A stretch of 32,770 nt of DNA from Chitinophaga pinensis (GCA_945878925.1 CAMDXE010000009.1:1-32770), one strand, 5' to 3'. Positions 1 to 9,079 are shown, numbered from the stretch's first letter. The notes: generated by a model not told the origin, from the letters alone. Numbers and translations are program-made.

Positions 1-252
1 TAACTGCTTGAATTTTAGATGATATTTTTCAATAGCATCTCCATTGTTATCGCATTTTCCCTTTTTAACACCTTAACTAAGGCCTATTCTTAGGTGAAAT
101 TTATTTTTGCCATTTTCAGTATTTCTAGTATTAACCTTCGCTTTGTTGAACAAATTTGAAAATTAAATATATAAGCAAGGTAGCGCCAATCCATAGAAAA
201 TTTGACCTACATATATATATATGTATACGTTAGGTTAAATTTTAAACTAAAT
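1..252. other. Non-coding left edge with AT palindrome
   Basis: No convincing coding frame was found in this stretch downstream of the htrA stop. It contains a perfect 18-base palindrome, TACATATATATATATGTA (208-225), loosely flanked by CCTA and TAGG. It could fold behind the leftward protease transcript, but there is no clear T run, so calling it a terminator would be a guess. Confidence 0.4.
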
Positions 253-1722
253 TTAGTCTATCCGAATTGCAAAAGCCTCTTTGCGGCCGTCAGGCAAAAT
301 CCCATCAATTAAGGTTGATCCCTTTTTGTCTTTTAGCATTAAACTAATTTCTTTTGCTGTGTAAACAGGCTGCTTGTCGATGGCAGTAATAATAAATCCC
401 TTTGGGATGGACTTAAGCATAAATGGCCCCTTGCTTAATTTTGTGATTCTAACTCCATTTTGTATTTTTAATTTTGCCTTATCCGTATTTGTAATATTTT
501 CGAAAGTAGCGCCGTGCAAGCTTATGGTTTCTTGCAGCGTTTCGGATTCAAATCCTATTTTTCCATCTTTAGACCTTAGCGTTACTTCAACAATTTTTAA
601 ACTGTTATTTCGCTTTAGGGTTAAATTAACCTTCTGCCCTGGATAATATAAACTGACTTGCGCTTGCAATTGAGAGGATGAATTTACATCTACATTGTTT
701 ATTTTTAAGAGTACATCGCCTTTCTTTACACCTGCTTTATCGGCCGCGCTTCCTAATACCACTTCGGGAACAAAAACGCCTTTAATTTCATTCAAGCCTT
801 CTTGCTTGGCTAGTTCGGCTGTGATGTCTTGAATTCTCACTCCAAGTATAGCCCGCTTAACTTCCCCATATTTTTTGATATCATCTAATACCTTTTTTAC
901 AATGTTTACCGGAATGGCAAATGAATATCCTGCATAGCTTCCTGTTTCGGAGGCAATAGCCGTATTTATTCCAATGAGCTCTCCATTCATGTTCACTAAA
1001 GCGCCCCCACTATTTCCTGGATTTACCGCCGCATCGGTTTGAATGAAATTTTCGATGGCATATTCTGTTTTCTGTCGCAATAGATTAATGTCTCTGCCTT
1101 TAGCGCTCACAATACCGGCTGTAACGGTTGAAGTTAGACTTAAAGGATTTCCTACAGCAATAACCCATTCGCCAATTCGAAGATTATCGGAATTGCCAAA
1201 TTGCAAAAAATGCAACCCACTCTCTTCTATTTTCAATAATGCTAAGTCGGTTTCGGGATCGGCTCCCACAAGCTCGGCTATATAAGTTCGTTTATCGTCG
1301 AGCCCTACCTCAATTTTACTTGCACTTTGGATAACATGATTGTTGGTTACCAAAAACCCGTCAGGGGTTAAAATTACCCCCGAACCGGATGCTTGCTGCG
1401 GCCCATGTGGAATTATTTTATTATTAAAAAATTCGAAAGGATCGAAAAATTGTTGATCTGGCATTGCATTTTGATTGGAATGTTCAGAATTGTAAGTGGT
1501 TTTGATATGTACAACAGAATGTATGGCCTTGTCGGCTACATCCACAAAGTTTGTGGCCGGGGCTGATGTAGCCAGTTTACCAGTGGTCAGATACGCTTTT
1601 TGGATTTCGGAAAGGGTTGAATTCGGCTTGCTTGTCAAAAATTTACTAAGTGCCAAAGATGTTAGCCCGCCTAATAATGCAATCACAAATACAGATACGC
1701 TTAATTTTAATTTATTTTTCAT
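253..1722 (-). CDS. DegP/HtrA-family periplasmic serine protease
   Basis: Do/DegP-type envelope protease that degrades or refolds damaged periplasmic proteins. An N-terminal hydrophobic stretch (about residues 8-26) acts as signal peptide or anchor. The trypsin-like domain carries a complete triad: His129 in TNNHVI, Asp159 in DPETDLALLKI and Ser238 in NPGNSGGALVN. A PDZ domain follows at about 290-385 (start of the GVFVPEVVLGSAADKAGVKKG region), and a second, more divergent PDZ-like region runs to the C-terminus. The length of 489 residues fits the two-PDZ DegP/DegQ layout. It is transcribed divergently from the sigma-factor operon across 174 bases, so shared envelope-stress control is possible, but no specific operator was recognised. 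Family call is firm; DegP versus DegQ cannot be decided from sequence alone. Confidence 0.95.
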   Translation of the reverse strand: MKNKLKLSVSVFVIALLGGLTSLALSKFLTSKPNSTLSEIQKAYLTTGKLATSAPATNFVDVADKAIHSVVHIKTTYNSEHSNQNAMPDQQFFDPFEFFNNKIIPHGPQQASGSGVILTPDGFLVTNNHVIQSASKIEVGLDDKRTYIAELVGADPETDLALLKIEESGLHFLQFGNSDNLRIGEWVIAVGNPLSLTSTVTAGIVSAKGRDINLLRQKTEYAIENFIQTDAAVNPGNSGGALVNMNGELIGINTAIASETGSYAGYSFAIPVNIVKKVLDDIKKYGEVKRAILGVRIQDITAELAKQEGLNEIKGVFVPEVVLGSAADKAGVKKGDVLLKINNVDVNSSSQLQAQVSLYYPGQKVNLTLKRNNSLKIVEVTLRSKDGKIGFESETLQETISLHGATFENITNTDKAKLKIQNGVRITKLSKGPFMLKSIPKGFIITAIDKQPVYTAKEISLMLKDKKGSTLIDGILPDGRKEAFAIRID

Positions 1723-1860
1723 ATAGTTCTTTTTAAAGTATTCATCCTTACATGCCGCATTTTAAATTAATGACAAAAAAAATACACTAAATACGACAAT
1801 GAGGATGGGGTTATACACAATTTGAAAACGAAATTATTTATTTTATGATATATCTTCTTC

Positions 1861-1868
1861 TATCTTTG
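1861..1868 (+). promoter_or_regulatory. Promoter -7 box of the sigma-factor operon
   Basis: TATCTTTG matches the Bacteroidota -7 consensus TAnnTTTG and lies 28 bases before the ATG of the sigma-factor gene. No good TTTG element was seen at the usual 17-21 base distance upstream. Confidence 0.5.
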
Positions 1869-1896
1869 TCGATAAATAAATAAAAAACATCTATAA

Positions 1897-2451
1897 ATGT
1901 TCGGAATAGAATTGAAATCCGATAATTTCTTAGTTAATGAAATTAAAAAGGGTAACGAAAAGGCCTTGTTAACCCTACACAAACAAAATTTTAATGCCGT
2001 TAAGAAATTTGTTCTTAACAATAACGGCACACCAGAAGAAGTACAGGAGGTAATGAACGAAACCCTTATTACGGTTTGGTTAACTGTTGCAAAAGCTGAT
2101 TATTTGCTAAATGTCAAGCTCTCCGATTTTATACTCTCGACAGCCAAAAACCAATGGCATAAACAAATAAAAAGAAAAACCAGATTTAAAGTAGTGGATG
2201 TAAATCCATCAGAATTGCAAAAGCAAACGGATTCAATTTCTTTAAAGTATGATCTAAATGTTGTTAAAAATTTATTGAACAGTTTGGATGTTTCGAGTCA
2301 AAAAATATTAATGAACTATTATTTTGATGGACTTGACCTAACTATAATGGCCAACGAATTGGGTTTGGATACGGTTGAAGACGTAAAAGCTAAAAAATAC
2401 CAGTGCTTAAAAAAACTGGAAACCTTGGTAAAAGAATATCATGAAAATTGA
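1897..2451 (+). CDS. ECF-type RNA polymerase sigma factor
   Basis: Small sigma-70 family protein of 184 residues. Region 2 spans roughly residues 20-95, with a helix resembling the -10 recognition helix around VQEVMNETLITVWLTV and a basic stretch KQIKRKTR. Region 4 is at about 125-180 (LLNSLDVSSQKILMNYYFDG, then a divergent helix-turn-helix). Region 3 is absent, as expected for ECF factors. The stop codon overlaps the next gene, an apparent membrane anti-sigma partner, which is the standard ECF arrangement. Its regulon cannot be read from this window; the divergent HtrA protease and the downstream dapF are candidates by position only. Confidence 0.88.
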   Translation: MFGIELKSDNFLVNEIKKGNEKALLTLHKQNFNAVKKFVLNNNGTPEEVQEVMNETLITVWLTVAKADYLLNVKLSDFILSTAKNQWHKQIKRKTRFKVVDVNPSELQKQTDSISLKYDLNVVKNLLNSLDVSSQKILMNYYFDGLDLTIMANELGLDTVEDVKAKKYQCLKKLETLVKEYHEN

Positions 2452-3496
2452 GATAGACCGCGTTCATTTGATTGACAAATTCTTAAGGGGTGAACTGGTG
2501 GGCGCTTCGCTTGATGCATTTAAAAACAAACTGCGATCCGACCAACTGTTGGCCGACGAGGTAAGTTCACAAAGGGCCATTATCGAAGGCATTAAATTGG
2601 CTCGAAGGGAGCAATTGCTCTTGGTATTGAACGGAGGAAAATTGGCAAACAACGATACCGAGTTAAGCCCAAAGGCCGAACCAAAGGTTGAACCAAAGCC
2701 TGAACCCATCCAAACAAGTCATACATCAGCAGTAGTATTCGAAAAAATAGAGGTAAATGACAGTCAATTTATTTCGGAAACTTTGCCCGACGAACCAACA
2801 ACTTCAACCCTCGAAGCGTTTGAATACAAAACAAAACACAACCTCAACAATTGGTATTTTGCGGCCGCCGCTATCCTTTTGGCCGTATTTATATATTATT
2901 ACATTTTTGGATACTATATTCCACATCAGCAAATATTGCAAGCAAACAAAGATTCAATTATAGCAACTGCCGACAATAATAGCGCAGAACTAACCAATGC
3001 TGAAGCGCAACAAAAGCCTTTGGTGCAAAATAACAGAAACGATTCGACGCTAAAAGACAGTTCTTTTCAAAGGACAGATTCCTTAAAAAACACCGACAGC
3101 TTAAGCACTAAAAACGATAAGTTAATGAAAGAGACGAGGTATGCTATTTTATCCTTCGAGACGCTAAATTCAGGAGTTCAGGATAATGCATTGAGCTCTC
3201 CCAACCAAAATTCAGAGGCTGCCAATCATTCGAAACTATTCAAAAAAACAGAGAACTCCTCTATTAGGGTTGAAAAATGGCATTCAGCCTCAAATTTCAA
3301 GGGTTATAAATTCAAAAATAATACCTTGCAAGTATTTGATATACCTGTAGACGAATCCTTAAATCTAAAATATTTAGACAAAGGTTTATTTCTTAAGAAA
3401 AACGGGATTTATTATAAAATTAACCCGACAGGGCAATTTGAGCAATTTCAAAAAGAAACCAAATCGGAACTTATAAAAACTTTAGACTCACTTTGA
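2441..3496 (+). CDS. Single-pass membrane protein, probable anti-sigma factor
   Basis: 351-residue protein with a short acidic/basic N-terminal cytoplasmic segment (IDKFLRGELVGASLDAFKNK, the kind of start often seen in Bacteroidota anti-sigma proteins). A charged KAEPKVEPKPEP linker follows, then one transmembrane helix at about residues 138-160 (WYFAAAAILLAVFIYYYIFG), and a Ser/Asn/Asp-rich extracytoplasmic part with a compact C-terminal segment. It overlaps the sigma gene by 11 bases, and dapF starts in a TGATG stop/start overlap at its end, so all three genes should be translationally coupled. No zinc-binding HCC motif is visible. Anti-sigma function is inferred from position and topology; the C-terminal domain is not recognised. 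Confidence 0.7.
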   Translation: MKIEIDRVHLIDKFLRGELVGASLDAFKNKLRSDQLLADEVSSQRAIIEGIKLARREQLLLVLNGGKLANNDTELSPKAEPKVEPKPEPIQTSHTSAVVFEKIEVNDSQFISETLPDEPTTSTLEAFEYKTKHNLNNWYFAAAAILLAVFIYYYIFGYYIPHQQILQANKDSIIATADNNSAELTNAEAQQKPLVQNNRNDSTLKDSSFQRTDSLKNTDSLSTKNDKLMKETRYAILSFETLNSGVQDNALSSPNQNSEAANHSKLFKKTENSSIRVEKWHSASNFKGYKFKNNTLQVFDIPVDESLNLKYLDKGLFLKKNGIYYKINPTGQFEQFQKETKSELIKTLDSL

Positions 3497-4302
3497 TGAC
3501 AAATTTTTGGAAATACCACGGAACCGGAAACGATTTTATCCTTATCAATAATTTTGATAAGAAATTATCTCACTCGCCAGAATTGGCTATAAACCTATGC
3601 GACCGGCATTTTGGCATTGGAAGTGATGGCCTGATAATAATTGAAAAAGCGGAAGATGCAGATTTTAAAATGATTTTTTACAACCCCGATGGCAGCCAGA
3701 GTTTTTGTGGAAACGGAAGCCGATGTGCTGTAAGGTTTGCAAAGGATCAGAAATTGATACAAAATAAAACTACTAATTTTAGCGCAATTGACGGGTACCA
3801 TCATGCTAGCATTGAGGAAGATGAAATCAATTTGCAGATGAATACTCCCTTGATTTCAAATATTCGACTTTCTGAAAATAAATTACCCATACACAATCAA
3901 GTGGTAATCAACACAGGGTCGCCTCACCTTGTATTGTTTGTTGACGACAAACTCAATATCATTGAAATAGATGTAAAACATTTTGGATCCAAAATTCGCT
4001 ATAACTCAACGTTTAAGAAGGATGGCATTAATGTAAACTTTGTGGGTATTGAAGCCACCAATGTAATCGATATCCGAACTTATGAGCGTGGCGTAGAAGA
4101 TGAAACCTTAAGTTGCGGAACAGGTGTAACCGCTGCGGCTATTGCTTATCATCATTTATATACTAAGTCAATCGGCTCCCAGTCTATTGAGGTAAACGCT
4201 ATTGGGGGGCAATTACACATTAAATTTGATTTTAGAAATAACGAATATTCAAATGTTCAATTATGTGGCCCGGCCGAATTGGTTTACCAAGGCTCGGTTT
4301 AG
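3496..4302 (+). CDS. dapF: Diaminopimelate epimerase
   Basis: Converts LL- to meso-diaminopimelate for lysine and peptidoglycan synthesis. Both catalytic cysteines are present: Cys77 in CGNGSRC and Cys207 in SCGTGVTAAA. The N-terminal FWKYHGTGNDF signature is typical, and 268 residues is the normal length. The ORF track begins at TTG 3493, but the ATG at 3496, sharing its A with the TGA stop of the upstream gene, is the better start because MTNFWKYHGTGNDF matches the usual DapF N-terminus. It is the last gene of the sigma/anti-sigma operon, an uncommon place for dapF, and it converges on pabB across 42 bases. Confidence 0.97.
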   Translation: MTNFWKYHGTGNDFILINNFDKKLSHSPELAINLCDRHFGIGSDGLIIIEKAEDADFKMIFYNPDGSQSFCGNGSRCAVRFAKDQKLIQNKTTNFSAIDGYHHASIEEDEINLQMNTPLISNIRLSENKLPIHNQVVINTGSPHLVLFVDDKLNIIEIDVKHFGSKIRYNSTFKKDGINVNFVGIEATNVIDIRTYERGVEDETLSCGTGVTAAAIAYHHLYTKSIGSQSIEVNAIGGQLHIKFDFRNNEYSNVQLCGPAELVYQGSV

Positions 4303-4344
4303 GCTTAAGATCAACCTGATTTTTTGAATAAATTAAACTCGTTT

Positions 4345-5634
4345 CTAAAAATATTTAGCAAGCAAGCCATCAATTGCCTTAGCTTTTAAAAGCATTTCGC
4401 GATATTCTTCATCTGCATCCGAATCAATAGTAATGGCACCTCCGGCATAATAAGCGATTTTATGGAGCGTCGAATCATAAAACATGCTTCGTATCAATAC
4501 ATTAAAATCCATATTTCCCTGGGGGTCAATATAGCCTAGTGCCCCCGAAAACCATTCCCTATTTGAATGTTCATAAAAATCAATCCAATTCATGGCGGCA
4601 ATTTTTGGTGCACCTGTCATGCTGCCCATAGGAAACGTTGCCCGAATGGCATCTTTCCATGTATAAGCTGTATCTAATTTTGATATAATGGTTGACACCA
4701 TTTGATGAACATGACTGTAGCTATAAATGCCGAATAATTCCTCAACTTTAACCGTGCCTGCTTTTGCCACACGAGCCATGTCGTTTCTAACTAAATCTAC
4801 AATCATTACATTTTCGGCGCGATCTTTTTGACTGTTTTCAAGCTCATGCTTAATTTGAGTATCGTCTTCCAAATGTTTTCCGCGAGCGCGCGTTCCTTTA
4901 ATGGGCTGAGAAACCATGGTATCTCCATTTTTAGCCAAATATCGCTCGGGGCTTGCGCTCAAAACATAGCGATTATCTAAGGCAAAGTAGGCCGAAAATG
5001 GGGATGGCGAAATGCCAATGAGTTCATCATACAAACGATAAGGATTGGCTAATTCAAATTTTTCATACAAAAATCGCGAGCATAATTTTAGCTCATATAC
5101 ATTGCCATTTCTGATTTGTTCCTTAATTTTTTGAATGGTTGCATAATGATCGGTTTCGTTAAAATCGGCTATTAATGGTGAATTTTTGGTGACCGTATTT
5201 TTTTGATTCATGTCCATTTCAAAACGTTCGATGCTATCGAATACGTCTTTGGTATTGGCCCCATGCATTGTAAGTTTATCATCCCATGTTATGGTAATAA
5301 CCATTTCGGGAACAAAGAATCCAGCATCAGGCCAATTGAAACATGAATGCTTTGTGGACGACAATTTTTCAATCTCGTTTTTTAAATTATAACCCAAAAC
5401 GCCAAACAACCAACCCTCACTTTGATGCCATGCCGAGTAAATCGATTTTAAATTTTCGCCTTCCTTGGGTTCAATAATTTTGCCTCCCCAACCAATAATT
5501 AATTTATAAAGTCCCTTTTGGCATTGCGGCTGAATATCGCAACTGTCTAAAATTGCACAAGGATTGAATTGAGAAGCGTATGCTTTTGCCTTAAGCGAAA
5601 AATCTGAATAGTTATGTAAATCAACTGAATTCAA
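4345..5634 (-). CDS. pabB: Aminodeoxychorismate synthase component I (chorismate-binding)
   Basis: Converts chorismate to 4-amino-4-deoxychorismate in folate synthesis, using ammonia from a PabA-type glutaminase that is not in this window. The C-terminal chorismate-binding domain (about 155-425) shows QPIKGTRARG, NVMIVDLVRNDMARV, GSMTGAPKIAAM and WFSGALGYID. The lysine in PIKGT is the residue that separates PabB from anthranilate synthase TrpE, which has PIAGT. The N-terminal third is divergent, as usual. At 429 residues it is slightly short for the family but complete. The gene next in the same direction upstream is a nucleotidyltransferase 51 bases away. Confidence 0.92.
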   Translation of the reverse strand: MNSVDLHNYSDFSLKAKAYASQFNPCAILDSCDIQPQCQKGLYKLIIGWGGKIIEPKEGENLKSIYSAWHQSEGWLFGVLGYNLKNEIEKLSSTKHSCFNWPDAGFFVPEMVITITWDDKLTMHGANTKDVFDSIERFEMDMNQKNTVTKNSPLIADFNETDHYATIQKIKEQIRNGNVYELKLCSRFLYEKFELANPYRLYDELIGISPSPFSAYFALDNRYVLSASPERYLAKNGDTMVSQPIKGTRARGKHLEDDTQIKHELENSQKDRAENVMIVDLVRNDMARVAKAGTVKVEELFGIYSYSHVHQMVSTIISKLDTAYTWKDAIRATFPMGSMTGAPKIAAMNWIDFYEHSNREWFSGALGYIDPQGNMDFNVLIRSMFYDSTLHKIAYYAGGAITIDSDADEEYREMLLKAKAIDGLLAKYF

Positions 5635-5670
5635 AATTAAATCATAAAAGGCTTTTGTTTATTTATTAGG

Positions 5671-5685
5671 CCCTATCTCCTAGGG
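5671..5685 (-). terminator. Small hairpin directly after the nucleotidyltransferase stop
   Basis: CCCTA-TCTCC-TAGGG gives five-base-pair arms immediately behind the TAA of the leftward gene. There is no T run, so it is at best a weak or processing hairpin before pabB. Confidence 0.2.
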
Positions 5686-6585
5686 TTACCAAACAGGATT
5701 TTTATAATGTCCGTTTTTTGAAAAATCTGAAAACACCGACATCACCGTTTCTTTATCCTCTTTATACGTTACTCCGTACCATTGATCTTTCGAATTCATA
5801 ACTTTTAATTTTACTTGACCACTGTTAATTAATTCATCAACAAGTATAGGGATAAAAAACTCGGCTTTGGGGTCAATCTGTTTTTGCCCTAAAAATTGCC
5901 TAAAACAATTTTTTAAATGGGGGAATACGGAATGATCGAAGCCCCAAAAATTCATAGAAACTACCGAATCGTTTGGCAAAGGATGCTGCTCGTTTCCATC
6001 ATTATAATATATCGCAGCGGCTTCTTTTTTTATTTTGGTGCGTTCCTTTATTTCCTTCAACAATCCATCCTCTGTTTGGCAAACGCCTCGACTTACGTAT
6101 CCATTTTCGGATAAGGTTTTATCTAATGAATACCCCACCATGCCATAACTTGAATCGGAAACGGAGGTCGTTAAAAAATCATAAATCTGAATAAAGGCAT
6201 CTTTGCCATAATAGTCATCGGCATTAATTACTGCGAAAGGTTCTTTAACCACTGATTCGCAAACCAAAATTGCATGCCCAGTACCCCAAGGCTTTTCACG
6301 AAAGGGAACTGCCATATCGAGCCCCTCAATTTCGGTGTCAAATTCTTGAAAAACATGATGCACTTCGACAGCCTTTTTTACTTTATCGCTAATTTTTGAT
6401 TTAAAATCGGTTTCGAAACTTTTGCGAATCACAAAAACTATTTTTTTGAAGCCTGCATCCATCGCATCGCGCAAAGAATAATCGATGATGGTTTCGCCCG
6501 AGGGCCCTAATTGATCGAGTTGTTTTAAACCACCATAACGACTTCCCATTCCTGCGGCTAATATGACTAATGATGGATTGTTCAT
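5686..6585 (-). CDS. Sugar-phosphate-type nucleotidyltransferase
   Basis: Cytoplasmic nucleotidyltransferase with the GT-A-like NTP-transferase fold. The N-terminal nucleotide-binding signature LAAGMGSRYGGLKQ (residues 9-22) is followed by GETIIDYSLRDAM, and a metal/substrate motif NADDYYGKDAF appears near residue 120. The family activates a sugar 1-phosphate with an NTP for envelope polysaccharide or peptidoglycan-recycling pathways; the actual substrate cannot be told here. The expected kinase partner seen beside such genes in many Bacteroidota is not adjacent. The 299-residue length and clean start suggest an intact gene. Confidence 0.85.
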   Translation of the reverse strand: MNNPSLVILAAGMGSRYGGLKQLDQLGPSGETIIDYSLRDAMDAGFKKIVFVIRKSFETDFKSKISDKVKKAVEVHHVFQEFDTEIEGLDMAVPFREKPWGTGHAILVCESVVKEPFAVINADDYYGKDAFIQIYDFLTTSVSDSSYGMVGYSLDKTLSENGYVSRGVCQTEDGLLKEIKERTKIKKEAAAIYYNDGNEQHPLPNDSVVSMNFWGFDHSVFPHLKNCFRQFLGQKQIDPKAEFFIPILVDELINSGQVKLKVMNSKDQWYGVTYKEDKETVMSVFSDFSKNGHYKNPVW

Positions 6586-6806
6586 TTCTTAATTAATCCG
6601 CGAGTTAACACTTTTTTAAGCAAAACTGCAACATAATTATAGATATTCATTGTGAAATTCATACAAAAATTGCGTTAACTCCCAACAAATCACACGCTAA
6701 AGATTTTTTCATTTTTCAGGATACTTCTTTAATGTAAGCGTACTAATTTTATTATTATTGCACTGCTTTTAAAATAATTAATAATAATAAATAGAATATT
6801 CCCACT

Positions 6807-8213
6807 ATGACCAATTTAAGAACCCTTTTATTACTTTGCCTCTTCGCCATAATATCAAATTCGTTTGCACAAACTGCCGGCAAAACTCAAGCGGCCGTTT
6901 TTTTTGAATCGGCAAAATTTGATTTAAGTGATTCATCAAAAATTTACTTAAAATCACTAACCGATACCTTAAAAGCCAAATTAAAACTTCAGATTTCCAT
7001 TTCGGGAAACACCGATGATGTTGGCGACAGTTTATTTAATGTTAAATTGTCGGAAAACAGGAGCCGGGAAGTTAGACGGTTTTTTATTGAAAATGGATTG
7101 GATTCGACCAAACTAAAAATTGGATACAATGGCGAAAATAAACCCATGGCCGACAATGCTTCGGATATGGGAAAACAAAAAAACCGCCGAGTAGATATTG
7201 CTATTAAATGGGAAATTCCAAAACCTCCCGAACCCAAAGGAGATGTAAAAGAACTATTGATGCTCTTGGCCAATCCTGTTACTACCCACTGTGTTTCAGG
7301 CAAGCGCGATACTGTGTTGGTTACCGAAAGAGGAACCAAATTAGTGATTTTGGCGCATGCCTTTGGCGACGATAAAGTATGCAAAGAAGAATGCATAACT
7401 ATTGAATTTAAAGATGCCCTTGGAAAAGCCGATATGATTTTTGATAACCTAACTACAGTTTCCAATGGTCAATTGCTTGAAAGTGGAGGCATGGCTTATA
7501 TCAATGCTAAATGTGGCAAGAAAAATTTAAGGGTAAAAACACCCAATTCTATGTTTTTGGTTTTGCCAACCGACACCTTAAGAGAAAATATGAAAGTATT
7601 TTTCGGGCTGCGCAATGCCGAAATTGATCCTATGAATTGGAACCAGTCTAAAAAAGACAAGATTTGGAATGTGGATGATGATTTTCATAAACAATTGCAC
7701 GACCAAATGCTAGCCGATGCCTTGAAAAACAGAAAAAAAGGGTGCTTGGGAATTGGAGGCACAAGTAAGAAAAAAATTGCAGAACAAGTAAAAGTAAGAG
7801 GCGATGAATTGCATGCCCAAATGAATGAAGAAATTGCCAAGAAAATTTTTGATAATGACTTGAATTATATTGCTTCGGTAAGCAAATTGGGTTGGGTAAA
7901 TTGTGATCGATTTTACAATCAAAATTCAACGAATTATATAGTAAACACGCCTGCCAATAATACAACGGCCTCCTTTATGGCGCTTAAAAGCGTAAATTCA
8001 TTGGTCAATGGATTCGCCAAAGACAAGAAATTTCAGTTTACTATTCCTTTAGGATTATCATACAAATTTGTTGCCTTGCGCTATGAAGACAGCAAACCCT
8101 CGCTTGCTACTATGGAAGGCAATACCGACGAACCCTCCAATCCTGTTACATACAAACCGTATGAAAATGTAAATGATTTAAAGGAGGCCATCAAAGCCTA
8201 CTTTGCACGGTAA
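6807..8213 (+). CDS. Secreted protein with N-terminal OmpA-like domain
   Basis: A signal peptide (residues 1-21, cut after SFA) is followed at once by an OmpA-like peptidoglycan-binding domain at about 27-133: AAVFFESAKFDLSDSSK, SGNTDDVGDSLFN, LSENRSREVRRFF and a closing KNRRVDIAIKW. After a proline-rich hinge (PKPPEPKGDVKE) come about 320 residues I do not recognise, with several cysteines. In most OmpA-family proteins this domain is C-terminal, so the order here is inverted. It probably binds peptidoglycan in the periplasm and carries a substrate- or partner-binding region. It converges on the sirtuin gene with only 14 bases between the stops. Confidence 0.8.
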   Translation: MTNLRTLLLLCLFAIISNSFAQTAGKTQAAVFFESAKFDLSDSSKIYLKSLTDTLKAKLKLQISISGNTDDVGDSLFNVKLSENRSREVRRFFIENGLDSTKLKIGYNGENKPMADNASDMGKQKNRRVDIAIKWEIPKPPEPKGDVKELLMLLANPVTTHCVSGKRDTVLVTERGTKLVILAHAFGDDKVCKEECITIEFKDALGKADMIFDNLTTVSNGQLLESGGMAYINAKCGKKNLRVKTPNSMFLVLPTDTLRENMKVFFGLRNAEIDPMNWNQSKKDKIWNVDDDFHKQLHDQMLADALKNRKKGCLGIGGTSKKKIAEQVKVRGDELHAQMNEEIAKKIFDNDLNYIASVSKLGWVNCDRFYNQNSTNYIVNTPANNTTASFMALKSVNSLVNGFAKDKKFQFTIPLGLSYKFVALRYEDSKPSLATMEGNTDEPSNPVTYKPYENVNDLKEAIKAYFAR

Positions 8214-8227
8214 ATACATCGTTTTTA

Positions 8228-8920
8228 TTAATAAATAAATTTTAAAAATTCCTTCATAAGTATTTCCATACCAACCGTGGCCTTTGCGCGAATGTGAACG
8301 ACATTAGATTTAAAGGGAAAATCAGGAATGTTTGGATCGATATAATAAACCGGAATTTTGGGTCTAGCATATTGAATTAAAGATGCCGCTGGATATACAA
8401 TCATAGATGTTCCAATAATTACCAAAATATCGGCTTGCGAAGTAATTTCGATGGCTCTTTCCATTTCGGGCACTTCTTCGCCAAACCAAACAATATGCGG
8501 CCTCAGTTGCGAGCCCTTTTCGCATTTATCGCCCAGGTTCAATTCTGTCCCTTTGATGGTATAAACCAGCTGCGAATGTGTGGTACTTCTGCTTTTGGTT
8601 AGTTCACCATGAAGATGTACTATCGTTTTCGATCCCGCTCTTTCATGCAAATCATCTACATTTTGGGTAAGGATGGTGGTTTGGTAAATATCCTGCAAGT
8701 TTGCCAAAGCGATATGGGCAGCATTGGGTTTTACTTCATTTAAATTGCGGCGGCGTTGGTTATAAAAATCCAAGACCAATGCCTTGTTTTTTGTCCATCC
8801 CTCGGGGCTTGCCACTTCCATTACATCATGGCCTTCCCATAATCCTCCGCTGTCTCTAAATGTGTTAATTCCACTTTCGGCACTTATGCCTGCTCCGGTT
8901 AAAACTACTAATTTTTGCAT
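8228..8920 (-). CDS. cobB: Sir2-family NAD-dependent protein deacylase
   Basis: Sirtuin that removes acyl groups from lysines with NAD+. NAD-binding motifs GAGISAESGINTFR (9-22) and TQNVDDLHERAG (85-96) and the catalytic His104 in HLHGEL are present. FYNQRRR places Tyr53 and Arg56 in the YxxR arrangement linked to desuccinylase/demalonylase activity in class III enzymes such as E. coli CobB. The four zinc cysteines normally found after HLHGEL are missing; only one Cys remains (GDKCEKGSQLRPH). At 230 residues the core is otherwise complete. A TAACTTTG box lies upstream (8949-8956). Confidence 0.92.
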   Translation of the reverse strand: MQKLVVLTGAGISAESGINTFRDSGGLWEGHDVMEVASPEGWTKNKALVLDFYNQRRRNLNEVKPNAAHIALANLQDIYQTTILTQNVDDLHERAGSKTIVHLHGELTKSRSTTHSQLVYTIKGTELNLGDKCEKGSQLRPHIVWFGEEVPEMERAIEITSQADILVIIGTSMIVYPAASLIQYARPKIPVYYIDPNIPDFPFKSNVVHIRAKATVGMEILMKEFLKFIY

Positions 8921-8948
8921 TTTCTTGGATTCAGATATTAGGATGATG

Positions 8949-8956
8949 CAAAGTTA
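8949..8956 (-). promoter_or_regulatory. Promoter -7 box of the sirtuin gene
   Basis: On the minus strand TAACTTTG matches TAnnTTTG, 28 bases before the sirtuin ATG. No clear upstream -33 element was seen. Confidence 0.4.
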
Positions 8957-9067
8957 TATTTTAATGATTTCCCTTTGTTTAATGAAATGCCAAAAAAGAC
9001 AGGCCTCTATTCGTACACTTTTTCTTAACATCCGAACATCTTGAACTCATAACTTCATAATTGCTAT

Positions 9068-9075
9068 TATTTTTG
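9068..9075 (+). promoter_or_regulatory. Promoter -7 box of the MATE gene, four bases from its ATG
   Basis: TATTTTTG is followed by CAGC and then the ATG of the transporter gene. With the usual start point a few bases after this box, the mRNA would be leaderless or nearly so. A TTGA at 9041-9044 could be a weak -33 element with a long spacer. Confidence 0.5.
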
Positions 9076-9079
9076 CAGC

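Noticed and set aside
208-225. TA-rich palindrome as terminator of htrA
   Set aside because: Pure AT stem with no GC and no T run, and simple TA repeats arise readily in AT-rich DNA; kept only as a note.
6989-7465. Minus-strand ORF of 158 residues inside the 6807-8213 gene
   Set aside because: Antisense to a well-supported OmpA domain; its composition mirrors the real gene.
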